Origin: JAJFJD01 sp965228695
Lineage (GTDB): Bacteria; Pseudomonadota; Alphaproteobacteria; UBA8366
Direction of reading: 5' to 3'
DNA length: 64,000 nt
Assembly (NCBI GenBank): GCA_965228695.1
Contig: CBDDIB010000002.1
Location: forward strand, 1,612,001-1,676,000
In this document: piece by piece, positions 37,810 through 47,161 of the stretch
Layout of the letters: each line of letters opens with the position of its first letter
Position numbering within the stretch: the stretch's first letter is position 1
Translations under genes and position numbers: made by a program
The notes under the pieces: generated by a model
The model's input: only the letters and a program-made list of their open reading frames with translations
What the model was told of the DNA's origin: nothing
Databases searched by the model: none

Positions 37810-38799
37810 ATGAAACTGTCGATATTCGCTGCCGTACTATGCGCAACCGCTTTAATTTTCTCTTCGACAAACAGCACCCTGGCGAATCCCGTCGTTATCC
37901 AGATCAACACTTCGCAAAACGAAAGTTCGTTTGCGGGTGTCTTTCTTCGGGAGTTCAAGAAACGCCTGGATGCGGAGATTCCCGGTGAGGTCGATATTCA
38001 GATTTTCTTCGGCAACACCCTTGGATCGGAAGAGGATGTGCTGCAGGGCCTTAAGCTCGGCACGCATGACGCGACGCTGTCGGCTTCGTGGGTCGCGCAA
38101 ATAAACCCACGGACGGCCATCTTCGATTTGCCATACCTGTTCGAGAGTCGCGCGCAAGTGCAAAAGTTTGCCAACAGTCCTGCCGGCAAGCTGCTTGACG
38201 ATGGATTCGAGGGAACCGGCGCCAAGCTGCTGGCCATCTGGGATAACGGCTTTCGCGTAATCACGAACAACGTGCGGCCGATTTCAAAACCCGAAGACCT
38301 GAAGGGTCTCAAAATTCGGACGCCCAGCAACCGGCAGCGCGTCAAGCTATTTAACGACCTCGGCGCAAACGCGACCCCGCTGTCCTTCAAGGAGGTTTAC
38401 TCCGCACTCGACCAAGGCGTGATCGATGGCCAGGAAAACCCTGCCCATGTGGTTTTCGTAACCAAATTCCACGAAGTTCAAAAATATCTATAGGTTTCCA
38501 ACCACATCTACCTGCCGACGTTCCTGCTGTTTAGGGAAAGTCTGCTCGCAGGCTTGAAACCTAAGGTCCGCGAGACCGTCGAGCGCGTCGCCAAGGAGGT
38601 CGCCCCCTGGACATTCCAATGGGGTGATGAGACCGATCGAACGGTATTAAAGAAGCTCGCTCCGCATATGGAGATCAATGAGCCCGATGTCGCGGCGTTC
38701 CAGAAAGCGGCGGCCCCCCTATACAAGGATAAGCTGTTCGTCGATGTCCCCGGGAAGGACATGGTGGAGGCCACGCTTGCCGTGGTCAGATCCAAATAA
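37810..38799 (+). pseudogene. TRAP transporter substrate-binding protein DctP, interrupted by an amber stop
   Basis: Signal peptide (MKLSIFAAVLCATALIFSS) then the DctP fold: GNTLGSEEDVLQGLKLGTHD, LPYLFESRAQVQKFANSPAGK, GFRVITNNVRPISKPEDLKG, KIRTPSNRQRVKLF, LGANATPLSFKEVYSALDQG, VIDGQENP. At codon 228 the frame hits TAG (38491-38493), then continues in the same frame VSNHIYLPTFLLF to the natural end at 38799. Family members read through this point without a stop, so one base change (for example TCG or TTG to TAG) explains it. SD GGAGGGAGG precedes ATG 37810. The membrane genes downstream look intact, so the loss may be recent, or an error or suppression may apply. Confidence 0.82.
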
Positions 38800-38876
38800 C
38801 CTGCTTGAGGTTGGGAAGGCAGACCGGACGAGCTTCCATCTGCCTTCCCAACAAAATTTGAATATTTAGGCGCATC

Positions 38877-39386
38877 GTGAAAGTTTTCTGGGCCGCGGAT
38901 CGGATTCTGATCGCAATCTTGGATGCGCTCATTATCGCGATCGCAGGCCTGATCCTCATTCTGATGAACTATGCGGTTTTTTCGCGCTTCGTCTTGAATG
39001 CATCCGTATCCTGGGGCGAGGAATTGCCGGCCCACCTCTTGGCCATGCTCACGTTCATCGGCGGCGCTTACCTTGCGCGCACGAACGGGCATTTATGCTT
39101 CGACGGCGTCCTCGCGAAACTACCCGTGGCGGTTCAGCGCATCTTTCTGATCGGCATCCAGATCATGATGATCTTTTTCGCCGGTTGCCTAACCTACTAT
39201 GGCGCAATCGCGGCCTGGAGTTTCATCGGACGAGATCTGATCTCCATCGAATTGCCCGTTACCCTTTTCCGGGGCGCGATGCCGGTCGGCGGCGCCATCA
39301 TCGCCTTGATCTGCACCATCCGCCTGGTCGGATTGATAATAGGGCGGCTTGGCCCCGATGACTTCCAACCGCAACACGACGATTGA
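38877..39386 (+). CDS. TRAP transporter small permease (DctQ-type)
   Basis: 169 residues with four hydrophobic helices, including IAILDALIIAIAGLILILMN and a second after SWGEELPAHLLAMLTFIGGA, the conserved DctQ segment. It partners with the large permease to import an organic acid using the sodium gradient. GTG start at 38877 (MKVFWAADRI); the stop overlaps the next gene's ATG (TGATG). The binding protein that should feed it is the interrupted gene upstream. Confidence 0.88.
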   Translation: MKVFWAADRILIAILDALIIAIAGLILILMNYAVFSRFVLNASVSWGEELPAHLLAMLTFIGGAYLARTNGHLCFDGVLAKLPVAVQRIFLIGIQIMMIFFAGCLTYYGAIAAWSFIGRDLISIELPVTLFRGAMPVGGAIIALICTIRLVGLIIGRLGPDDFQPQHDD

Positions 39387-40669
39387 TGAACAGCGCCTAT
39401 CTCATCCTGATCCTGCTCTTTTCCCTGTTGCTCATTGGCATGCCGATCGCGTTCGTGTTGGGCGTTACGGCGGTCATCGTCATCTTTCTCGATCCTGCGG
39501 TCGTGCCACAGATTATCGGGCTCGTCCCCTTCGCCGGAGCCAATAACTACCTCCTCGTGGCCGCGATTCTTTTCATGATCGCCGGCGAGGTGATGAACCA
39601 AGGTAGGATCGCCGAGAAGCTAATCAATTTCGCCAGCTCGCTCGTCGGGCATATCCGCGGGGGGCTGGCGCATATCAATATTCTCACCTCGCTCTTCTTT
39701 TCCGAGATTTCCGGAACCGCGACATCGGACGCCGCTGCGATCGGCTCCATCATGATCCCGCAGATGAAAAGGCGCGGTTATCCGATAGGCTTCGCCGCCG
39801 CCGTAACCGCCACATCGGCGACCATGGCTATCATCGTCCCTCCCAGCCTCAACCTGATTCTTTATGCCTTCGTCGCGGAGACATCCGTTGCGCAGCTTTT
39901 CGCGGCGGGCGTCGTTCCTGGGATACTCGTGTGCTTTTTGCTGATGTTCACGGCGTACCTTGTCTCAATCAAGAAGGGTTATCCGATCGAGCACAGCTTC
40001 GAACTGCGCCGGGTTTTTTCCGCGGGAAAGGACGCGATCATTCCCGTGACCCTGCCGGTCCTGATTCTTGTCGGTATCGTTGGAGGGATCTTTACCGCAA
40101 CGGAAGCGGGCGCAATAGCGGCCCTCTGGGCCATCCTGATGGCGGGCTTCCTGTATCGAACGCTCACGCTGAAAAGCTTTCCGGGCGTTCTCCGCATTGC
40201 CGGCCAACGTGCCGCGATGCTCATGTTCATCGTTGCGACGTCGACGCTGTTGGGCTGGTATCTGACGCGCCAGCGCATTCCCTTGGAGATTGCCGAAGCC
40301 ATCCTCAACATTTCGGACAATTATTGGATCTTGCTTCTGGCGATAAACGTATTCTTCTTGTTGGCCGGCACGATTATTCATGGAACCCCGGCAATTCTTA
40401 TGTTGGTGCCCATATTCCTGCCCTTGGCGGATCAACTGGGCATCGACCGTGTTCATTTCGGGTTAATCGTGACCATAAATCTAGGTATCGGACAGCAGAC
40501 ACCGCCCGTCGCCTCCGTCGTCCTTATTACTTGTGCGATCGCTCGGATTTCAATAAGTACGATAATTCCGTCGTTGATGTGGTTCATCGGCGCAATGTTG
40601 GTGGCGTTGTTTCTTGTGAACGTAATCCCCGGCTTGTCGCTTTGGCTGCCGTCCGTCATTCTCGATTAA
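39386..40669 (+). CDS. TRAP transporter large permease (DctM-type)
   Basis: 427 residues, about twelve membrane segments, with the family marks GMPIAFVLG, SEISGTATSDAAAIGSIMIP, IVPPSLNLILYAFVAETSV and LNLGIGQQTPP (reads INLGIGQQTPPVASV). It is the transport subunit of a TRAP importer for small carboxylates. ATG 39386 overlaps the DctQ stop; TTG at 39383 is possible. The frame is intact, unlike the binding-protein gene. Confidence 0.92.
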   Translation: MNSAYLILILLFSLLLIGMPIAFVLGVTAVIVIFLDPAVVPQIIGLVPFAGANNYLLVAAILFMIAGEVMNQGRIAEKLINFASSLVGHIRGGLAHINILTSLFFSEISGTATSDAAAIGSIMIPQMKRRGYPIGFAAAVTATSATMAIIVPPSLNLILYAFVAETSVAQLFAAGVVPGILVCFLLMFTAYLVSIKKGYPIEHSFELRRVFSAGKDAIIPVTLPVLILVGIVGGIFTATEAGAIAALWAILMAGFLYRTLTLKSFPGVLRIAGQRAAMLMFIVATSTLLGWYLTRQRIPLEIAEAILNISDNYWILLLAINVFFLLAGTIIHGTPAILMLVPIFLPLADQLGIDRVHFGLIVTINLGIGQQTPPVASVVLITCAIARISISTIIPSLMWFIGAMLVALFLVNVIPGLSLWLPSVILD

Positions 40670-40794
40670 ACGACCGCGATATCAAACTAGCCTGAAGCAG
40701 TTTGCAAAGCTTGCCGGATTGGGAATTCGGGCTGCCAGGGTATCGCCCTTCCCATCAGGTGCCCCCACGACCTCTCGCAATCGCCGGCGCTCGA

Positions 40795-41685
40795 TCAACG
40801 GTCCGCCCTCAGATCCGAGGGCGTCTTTCCCGTGACGGCCTTGATGCTGCGGTTCATGTGGGATTGGCTCGAGAAGCCGACGCGGAAGGCGATTTCGGCG
40901 AAGGGGAGGCTGCTCGTTCGGATCATTTCGACGGCTCGCTCGGTCCGGCGCCGCCGCAGATAGGCGGCCGGCGGCTCGCCGATCTGTTCCTTGAAGACGC
41001 GCGCGAAGTGAAACGGGCTCATGTCCAGGAACCGGGCGAGGTCGCTCAATCTGAGGGTCTCGCCGAGGCGGTCTTCGATTTCGGTCAAGACCCGCCGCAG
41101 GTCGGAACGGCCGGTCTTGCGCAACTCGGACGTAATCAGCCGGTCTCGCTTCTGGATATTGCGGAGCAAGCTCAGCACCAGCAGATAGGACCGTTGGTCC
41201 ATCTCGATCGCCGTCGGCGGGTCATCAAGATTTGCGGCGCGGAACAGGTAGGATTCGGCATCCCGGCTCCAAACGGGATCGGTGACGGCGAAAAAGTCCG
41301 TCGGTTCCGCGACATGGGACAGGTCCAACTCATCCGCGACTTCGCAGATCAGGCTTTGCTTGAAATAGAAATGCCCGTATTCGACAACGCCCGACGACGA
41401 AAACCGGCCGCCGCTCGCCGGTTGTTGAAGGGACAATGCGCCCTGGACCGCCGCCGGAGACTCGCGATGTTCATCGCGTTGCGCCGGTGACCCCCCGATG
41501 TGATACGTCATCACGTAGTGGTCCACGCCTCTGAATTCCATGCCGCCGCCCAGATCCCGTTTATGAAGCGCGACCGGCATGTTCCATCGGTCGTCCAGCC
41601 CCAGCAACGGTGGAACGGTGGGGCCGACCAGCGACCGGTATACCTCACAATGGTCTGGTTCGGTGTCGAAGGCATGTGCGCCCAT
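40795..41685 (-). CDS. AraC-family transcriptional regulator
   Basis: 296 residues. N-terminal region of about 190 residues without a recognised cupin signature, then the AraC double helix-turn-helix (about 193-293): DLARFLDMSPFHFARVFKEQ and the second helix pair PFAEIAFRVGFSSQSHMNRS followed by IKAVTGKTPSDLRADR. Convergent with the TRAP operon and divergent from the isochorismatase-like gene across a 209-base gap, so it may regulate the latter. The inducer is unknown. Confidence 0.88.
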   Translation of the reverse strand: MGAHAFDTEPDHCEVYRSLVGPTVPPLLGLDDRWNMPVALHKRDLGGGMEFRGVDHYVMTYHIGGSPAQRDEHRESPAAVQGALSLQQPASGGRFSSSGVVEYGHFYFKQSLICEVADELDLSHVAEPTDFFAVTDPVWSRDAESYLFRAANLDDPPTAIEMDQRSYLLVLSLLRNIQKRDRLITSELRKTGRSDLRRVLTEIEDRLGETLRLSDLARFLDMSPFHFARVFKEQIGEPPAAYLRRRRTERAVEMIRTSSLPFAEIAFRVGFSSQSHMNRSIKAVTGKTPSDLRADR

Positions 41686-41894
41686 GACCGATCATCTCCC
41701 AACTCGCGCGAACGCCAATCTCGGGCTTACGGGATCAAAATTCCGGGTCTTTGTCCACAGCAAGATCGTGCAACACGGCATAGCAAAACGATGCAAGACG
41801 GCGCCGTGTTCGCTCCCTACCTAGTGTCGCGTCAAGAAATACGGTGCCGAGTTCAACCGTCTTAAACCTCGGCCGCAGAGAGCAGGAGAAGTTG

Positions 41895-42572
41895 ATGATC
41901 GAGCCCGAGCTGCTGACGCCGACCAACTGTCAGCTGATTTTCATCGACCACCAGCCGCAGATGGCGTTCGGCGTGCAGTCGATGGACCGCCAAACGCTCA
42001 AGAACAACGTGGTCGCCCTCGCGAAATCCGCGAAGACCTTCGACATCCCCACGACGATTACCACCGTGGAAACGGAGAGCTTTTCGGGCCACACCTATCC
42101 GGAACTCCTGACAGTCTTTCCCGAGCATCCGCTGCTGGAGCGGACATCGATGAATTCCTGGGATGACCAGAAGGTTCGCGATGCGCTCGCCGAAAACGGC
42201 CAAAAGAATGTCGTGGTCTCCGGCCTCTGGACGGAAGTCTGCAACAACTCCTTCGCATTCTCCGCAATGGCCGGAGGCGATTACAGAATCTTCATGGTGG
42301 CGGATGCGTCCGGCGGCACGACCAAGGAAGCCCACGACTATTCGATGCAGCGCATGGTCCAAGCCGGCGTGGTGCCGGTGACCTGGCAGCAGGTTCTTCT
42401 CGAGTGGCAGCGGGATTGGGCGCACCGGGATACCTATGACGCCGTGATGGACATCGTGCGCGAGCATTCCGGTGCATACGGCATGGGTGTCGATTTCGCC
42501 TACACCATGGTGCACAAGGCGGAGGAACGCGTGCACCACGGGCCGCGTCTCGATCCCGTCGCCGCCGGTTAG
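41895..42572 (+). CDS. Isochorismatase-fold cysteine hydrolase
   Basis: 225 residues. The catalytic triad is visible: Asp in LIFIDHQPQMAFGV near residue 18, Lys expected before ENGQKNVVVSG, and nucleophile Cys in VSGLWTEVCNNSFAFSA near residue 118. This YcaC-like group hydrolyses amides or related bonds of small molecules; the substrate is unknown. ATG 41895 with SD AGCAGGAGAA. The amidohydrolase gene follows after 65 bases, so they may form one operon divergent from the AraC regulator. Confidence 0.87.
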   Translation: MIEPELLTPTNCQLIFIDHQPQMAFGVQSMDRQTLKNNVVALAKSAKTFDIPTTITTVETESFSGHTYPELLTVFPEHPLLERTSMNSWDDQKVRDALAENGQKNVVVSGLWTEVCNNSFAFSAMAGGDYRIFMVADASGGTTKEAHDYSMQRMVQAGVVPVTWQQVLLEWQRDWAHRDTYDAVMDIVREHSGAYGMGVDFAYTMVHKAEERVHHGPRLDPVAAG

Positions 42573-42637
42573 CCGACGATATCCGCCCTATAACCGCGTT
42601 TCTGCGTATTGATCCCGTTTCGAAGGACACAAACGAC

Positions 42638-44641
42638 ATGTCTAAACCACTCGGTAACGGGGGGCGGCGGCCGCTCTCCGACGTCACGCGGCGGCAGGCC
42701 GTGAAGGGCGCGACGGCGTCGGGCGTTCTCGCGCTCTTGGCGCCGTGGCCGGCAGGAAGCCAACAAACGAAGGGCCGAACGATGGCCGATGTCATTTTGC
42801 GGAACGGGCAGGTTACGACCCTCGACCCGTCCAATCCCGATGCCCAGGCAATCGCAATCCGCGATGGGCGGGTTCAGGCAACCGGCCCGACCGACGAGAT
42901 CATGAAGCTGGCCGACACCGGCACCGATGTGATCGATCTCGGCGGCCGGCGTGCGATTCCCGGGCTCAACGACAGTCACACCCATCTCATCCGCGGCGGG
43001 CTCAACTACAACATGGAGCTTCGCTGGGAAGGCGTGCCGTCCCTGGCCGACGCACTGCGCATGTTGAAGGATCAGGCGGCGCGCACGCCGGCGCCGCAAT
43101 GGGTTCGCGTCGTGGGCGGCTGGTCCGAATTCCAATTCGCCGAAAAACGGATGCCGACGCTGGAGGAGATCAACGCCGCTGCGCCGGATACACCGGTCTT
43201 CATACTTCATCTCTATGCGCGGGCGCTTCTCAACAAGGCCGCGTTGAATGTGCTGGGCATCGATAAGGACACCCCGAATCCGCCGGGCGGGTTGATCGAA
43301 CGGGATGCGAGCGGCAACCCGACGGGTATGCTGATCGCCAAGCCTTCCGCGCTGATCCTCTATTCCACGCTTTCCCGGGGACCGATGCTTCCCGTCGAAG
43401 ACCAGATCAATTCGACCCGGCACTATATGCGCGAGATGAACCGTCTCGGCATCACCTCCGTGATCGATGCCGGTGGCGGCGGGCAGAATTTTCCGGACGA
43501 TTACACCGTGATCCAGCGCATGCATGACGAGGGGCAGTTGACCGTCCGGATCGCCTACAACCTCTTTGCCCAGAAGGCCGGGGAAGAGCTGTCCGACTAC
43601 GAGCGATGGGTATCGATGACAGAGCCGGGCGCCGGGTCCGCCATGCTGCGCATGAACGGCGCGGGTGAGAACCTGACCTGGTCGGCAGCGGATTTCGAAA
43701 ATTTTTTGGAGCCGCGCCCCGAGCTCGCCGCGCATATGGAAAAAGATCTAGAAGGTATCGTAGCGCTGCTGGCCGAAAACGAGTGGCCATTTCGGATCCA
43801 CGCCACCTATGACGAATCGATCGACCGATTCCTGACGGTCTTCGAAAGGGTGAACCAGCGGCAGCCCTTCAAGACCCGCTTCATCATCGATCATGCCGAG
43901 ACGATCAGCGAGCGGAATATCGAACGGGTCAAGGCGCTCGGCGGCGGGATCGCCACACAGCATCGAATGGCCTTCCAGGGGGAATACTTCGTCGACCGCT
44001 ACGGGCCGGAAGCGGCGAAGGCGACGCCGCCGATCGCCAAGATGCTCGCGATGGACGTTCCCGTCGGCGGCGGCACGGATGCGACGCGGGTCGCCTCTTA
44101 CGATCCGTGGGTCGGTCTTTACTGGTTGACCACGGGCAAGACGCTCGGTGGGCTGGCGCTCTATGATCATGACAACGTGCTGAGCCGTGAAGACGCCCTG
44201 CGCATCTGGACCCAGGGTTCCGCTTGGTTTTCCGGCGAGTCGGACGTCAAGGGCACGCTTGCCCCCGGCATGTACGCCGACATCGCCGTCCTGTCGGACG
44301 ATTACATGAGCGTGGCGCCCGAGGAAATTCGCCGTATCAACGCAGTGCTCACCCTGGTCGGTGGCCGGGTAGTTCACGGCGACGGTGATTATTCGACGCT
44401 TGCGCCACCATTGCCGCCCGCCTCACCCGGTTGGAGCCCGGTCAAATCGGAACCGAGCCCGGCCGAACGGGCGGCCGCCGGTGCGGCCGCATCGCAATTC
44501 GCGCGGAGTTGCCACGACGGCTGCGCCAACACTTGCGGAATGCATGGCCACGACCACACTATAGCGTGGAACAACCCGATTCCCGTTCGCGACCTGAAAT
44601 CGTTTTGGGGCGCCCTGGGCTGTTCGTGTTTTGCTGTGTGA
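42638..44641 (+). CDS. Tat-exported amidohydrolase (YtcJ-like, amidohydrolase family 3) with Cys/His-rich tail
   Basis: 667 residues. An N-terminal twin-arginine signal (VTRRQAVKGATASGVLALLA, about residues 14-33), then the metallo-hydrolase: MADVILRNGQVTTLDPSNP, metal motif DSHTHLIRGG, and later FIIDHAETIS, GGGTDATRVASYDPW and GTLAPGMYADIAVLSDD. The last ~45 residues are unusual: SCHDGCANTCGMHGHDH and GALGCSCFAV give six Cys and three His, like a metal-binding tail. It is probably a periplasmic amidase or deacylase of unknown substrate; the hydrolase gene upstream and MFS exporter downstream suggest a common pathway. Confidence 0.85.
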   Translation: MSKPLGNGGRRPLSDVTRRQAVKGATASGVLALLAPWPAGSQQTKGRTMADVILRNGQVTTLDPSNPDAQAIAIRDGRVQATGPTDEIMKLADTGTDVIDLGGRRAIPGLNDSHTHLIRGGLNYNMELRWEGVPSLADALRMLKDQAARTPAPQWVRVVGGWSEFQFAEKRMPTLEEINAAAPDTPVFILHLYARALLNKAALNVLGIDKDTPNPPGGLIERDASGNPTGMLIAKPSALILYSTLSRGPMLPVEDQINSTRHYMREMNRLGITSVIDAGGGGQNFPDDYTVIQRMHDEGQLTVRIAYNLFAQKAGEELSDYERWVSMTEPGAGSAMLRMNGAGENLTWSAADFENFLEPRPELAAHMEKDLEGIVALLAENEWPFRIHATYDESIDRFLTVFERVNQRQPFKTRFIIDHAETISERNIERVKALGGGIATQHRMAFQGEYFVDRYGPEAAKATPPIAKMLAMDVPVGGGTDATRVASYDPWVGLYWLTTGKTLGGLALYDHDNVLSREDALRIWTQGSAWFSGESDVKGTLAPGMYADIAVLSDDYMSVAPEEIRRINAVLTLVGGRVVHGDGDYSTLAPPLPPASPGWSPVKSEPSPAERAAAGAAASQFARSCHDGCANTCGMHGHDHTIAWNNPIPVRDLKSFWGALGCSCFAV

Positions 44642-44712
44642 CGGCATCGGGGCCCGAACGTGAATCGAAGGTTTGGTCGGTGCTGCGGTACCCGTTGATC
44701 AGGAGTTAACGA

Positions 44713-46368
44713 ATGGCCGAGGCACCGAAGCAGGCGGCTTCGAAGGAACAAGCGTCCGCGTGGGCGCCCTTCGGCCACATCGCATTTGCGGTGCTTTGGA
44801 CGGCGACGGTTATCTCGAATGTCGGCACGTGGATGCACGACGTGGCATCCGGCTGGCTCATGACGTCTTTGTCGCCGTCGCCCTTGATGGTGGCGCTGGT
44901 GCAGGCGGCGACGACACTGCCCATTTTCCTGCTCGCGTTGCCGGCGGGCGCCTTCGCCGACCTGGTCGATCGCCGCCGGCTGCTCGTCGCGGTTATGGCC
45001 ATCCTGGCAGTCTCTACGCTGTCGCTTGGGCTGTTGGTTTTCTTAGGTCTGGTCAGCGCCTGGGTCTTGCTTGCCTTCACCTTCCTCTCCGGCGCCGGAG
45101 CCGCCTTCGTCGCGCCGGCCTGGCAAGCCATCGTGCCGCAGCTCGTGCCCCGTTCCGAGTTGCAACCCGCGGTCGCGTTGAACAGCGTCGGGATCAACAT
45201 CAGCCGGGCGATCGGCCCCGCGCTTGCCGGGCTCGTCATCGCCAGCATCGGAATCGCTTGGCCGTATCTTTTGAACGCGCTGAGCTTCCTTATCGTGATT
45301 GCCGCTCTCCTTTGGTGGCGGCCACCGCCGAAAAAGGAGAGTCATCTTCCCGCCGAACGTTTGTGGAGCGCCATCAGCACCGGTTTGCGTTATGCCCGGG
45401 CAAGCGGGCCGTTGCGCTCCACGCTCGTCCGCGCCCTGGCGTTCTTTTTGTTTGCCAGCGCCTACTGGGCATTGCTGCCGCTGATCGCGCGACAGGAACT
45501 TGGCGGCGGTCCGGAGCTTTACGGCGTGATGCTGGGGGCCGTCGGTGTCGGCGCGGTCGGCGGGGCGATGTTTCTGCCCATGCTCAAGAAGCGCCTCGGT
45601 GCGGACGCCTTGGTGGCTGCCGGTACAGGGGGCACGGCCCTGGTCCTGGTCGTCTTCGCCCTAATCAAGCTTCCGGAGGTCGCGACGGCTGCCTGTCTGG
45701 TCGCCGGCGCGTCCTGGATCACCGTGTTGTCCAGCCTCAACGTCTCGGCGCAAGTCGCACTGCCCGACTGGGTCCGCGCGCGCGGCTTGTCGATCTTCAT
45801 CACGGTGTTTTTCGGTGCGATGACGCTCGGCAGCGTTGTGTGGGGGCAGGCGGCAACGAGCCTCGGTATTCCGACGACATTGTTGATCGCGGCAGGAGGG
45901 GCCGTCGCCGGTGTGTTGGTCTCGTGGCCCGCCAAGTTGCAACAAGGCGCCGAGCTCGACCTCTCACCCTCGTCGCATTGGCCGGAACCGCTCGTTGCCG
46001 GCGAGATCGAGCCGGATCGCGGGCCGGTTATGGTCACCATCGAATACCGGATCGACCCAAAGACGGCATCCACATTCCTGACCGCCATGGACGATCTCAA
46101 GGCCGCGCGGCGCCGCGACGGCGCCTACGCTTGGGGGCTCTTCGAGGATGTCGCCGCGCCCGGCCGATACCTCGAATATTTCATCGAAGAGTCATGGCTT
46201 GCCCATCTGCGCCACCACGAGCGTGTCACCGAAGCCGACCGCACAATTCAGGAGAAGGTTCTAGCCTTTCATGTCGGTGACGGCGATCCGGTCGTGACCC
46301 ATTTCCTGGCGCCGGATGGTACCGAAGCGCCTGTGCAAGCATCCGGCAAATCGGCAAAGCTCAAGTAA
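44713..46368 (+). CDS. MFS transporter (EntS-like, MFS_3) with soluble C-terminal domain
   Basis: 551 residues. Residues about 20-420 form 11-12 membrane helices of the MFS_3 exporter type (VLWTATVISNVGTWMHDVAS; PAWQAIVPQLVPRSELQPAV; LNSVGINISRAIGPALAGLV). The remaining 120 residues are soluble and resemble an antibiotic-biosynthesis-monooxygenase-like dimeric fold (GPVMVTIEYRIDPKTAS to ERVTEADRTIQEKV), a normal arrangement in this subfamily. It probably exports a small molecule. SD AGGAG before ATG 44713. The pseudo-tRNA begins 10 bases after its stop. Confidence 0.87.
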   Translation: MAEAPKQAASKEQASAWAPFGHIAFAVLWTATVISNVGTWMHDVASGWLMTSLSPSPLMVALVQAATTLPIFLLALPAGAFADLVDRRRLLVAVMAILAVSTLSLGLLVFLGLVSAWVLLAFTFLSGAGAAFVAPAWQAIVPQLVPRSELQPAVALNSVGINISRAIGPALAGLVIASIGIAWPYLLNALSFLIVIAALLWWRPPPKKESHLPAERLWSAISTGLRYARASGPLRSTLVRALAFFLFASAYWALLPLIARQELGGGPELYGVMLGAVGVGAVGGAMFLPMLKKRLGADALVAAGTGGTALVLVVFALIKLPEVATAACLVAGASWITVLSSLNVSAQVALPDWVRARGLSIFITVFFGAMTLGSVVWGQAATSLGIPTTLLIAAGGAVAGVLVSWPAKLQQGAELDLSPSSHWPEPLVAGEIEPDRGPVMVTIEYRIDPKTASTFLTAMDDLKAARRRDGAYAWGLFEDVAAPGRYLEYFIEESWLAHLRHHERVTEADRTIQEKVLAFHVGDGDPVVTHFLAPDGTEAPVQASGKSAKLK

Positions 46369-46377
46369 GAGCACATT

Positions 46378-46442
46378 GGGCCGGTTAGAACGGACCTGTT
46401 TATAACGGTCATGTCGCAGGTTCGGGTCCTGCCGGGCCACCA
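46378..46442 (+). pseudogene. Decayed copy of the CAU tRNA
   Basis: 65 bases aligning to the tRNA at 37111-37187: the 3' part ATAACGGTCATGTCGCAGG-TTCGGGTCCTGCCGGGCC-ACCA is almost identical, while 11-12 bases of the D-arm and one acceptor C are deleted and the anticodon loop reads TTTATAA instead of CTCATAA. It cannot fold as a working tRNA. It marks the right edge of a ~9.3-kb segment bounded by two direct copies. Confidence 0.85.
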
Positions 46443-46726
46443 AATTCCGCCGCAAGGTGGTGAAATTGCACGTGCGCTTCGGTTATTTCCCAATCCATCG
46501 GAAAGAGACCCGCCATAGTTCGATGGATGCGCTTCATCCGCTCCGCTCGGACATTGATGGGGCTACCGATATACGTTCGCTTCACCCCCGAATGCCAACA
46601 CCGGGAAAGATCCCGCCAAAGGTCCGCTAGCGACCTCCGCAGAAAACGCGTAACGCCGCAAATAGACACTTTGGTCTCTTGTTCCTAGACTCAATCGAAT
46701 AGCCATACGCGAATTGGAGGTCCGGC
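46443..46726. repeat. Degenerate duplicate of the tRNA 3' flank
   Basis: The first ~130 bases align to the sequence after the real tRNA (37188-37320): shared blocks include GAAATTGC, TTTCGATG/GTTCGATG with GAATGCG/GGATGCG, and TCCGCTCCG followed by TTGGACGTTG/TCGGACATTG. Rough identity by eye is about two thirds. The rest up to the GFA gene shows no gene; a short minus-strand frame here looks spurious. Confidence 0.6.
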
Positions 46727-47161
46727 ATGAGCGAGCCAACCTACTCACACTCTGGCAAGTGCCATTGTGGTGGAATATCGATCGAGCTGAAATTTAGGCG
46801 TCCAGCCGATGAGATGCAGGTACGCTCATGCCAATGTGAATTCTGCACCCGACAAGGGTCACGGACCATCTCGGCGGCGGACGGACAAGCGGTTATCACA
46901 ATTGCCGCTGATCATCTTACGACGTACCAATTCGGTTCGGAGACGTGTTCGGTGCTCATCTGTAGGCGTTGCGGTGTCTATGCCGGCGTTATCATGGAGG
47001 ATGGAGACCGGATCTTGTCGATTGCCAATGCACGCGGGCTCGGCATCAAGGCGTTCAAGGATCGAGATGGCGCACCACTCACTCATGATGGCGAGTCTAC
47101 ACCTGATCGAATTGCGCGCCGCAGATCACGGTGGACACCAACGGTAATGCGCTACACGTGA
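46727..47161 (+). CDS. GFA-family protein (glutathione-dependent formaldehyde-activating-like)
   Basis: 144 residues, one zinc-binding GFA domain: SGKCHCGGISIELKFRR (Cys-x-Cys), SCQCEFCTRQGSRTIS (second site) and LICRRCGVYAGVI. The fold binds zinc and often glutathione; most members have no proven substrate. SD GGAGG before ATG 46727. The stop overlaps a possible 38-residue reading frame (GTGA). Base composition is less GC-rich than the core genes by eye. Confidence 0.87.
   Translation: MSEPTYSHSGKCHCGGISIELKFRRPADEMQVRSCQCEFCTRQGSRTISAADGQAVITIAADHLTTYQFGSETCSVLICRRCGVYAGVIMEDGDRILSIANARGLGIKAFKDRDGAPLTHDGESTPDRIARRRSRWTPTVMRYT

Noticed and set aside
38491..38493. TAG in dctP as a pyrrolysine codon
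   Set aside because: Pyrrolysine is restricted to methylamine-type enzymes in a few lineages; neither the gene family nor the position fits, so an amber mutation is simpler.
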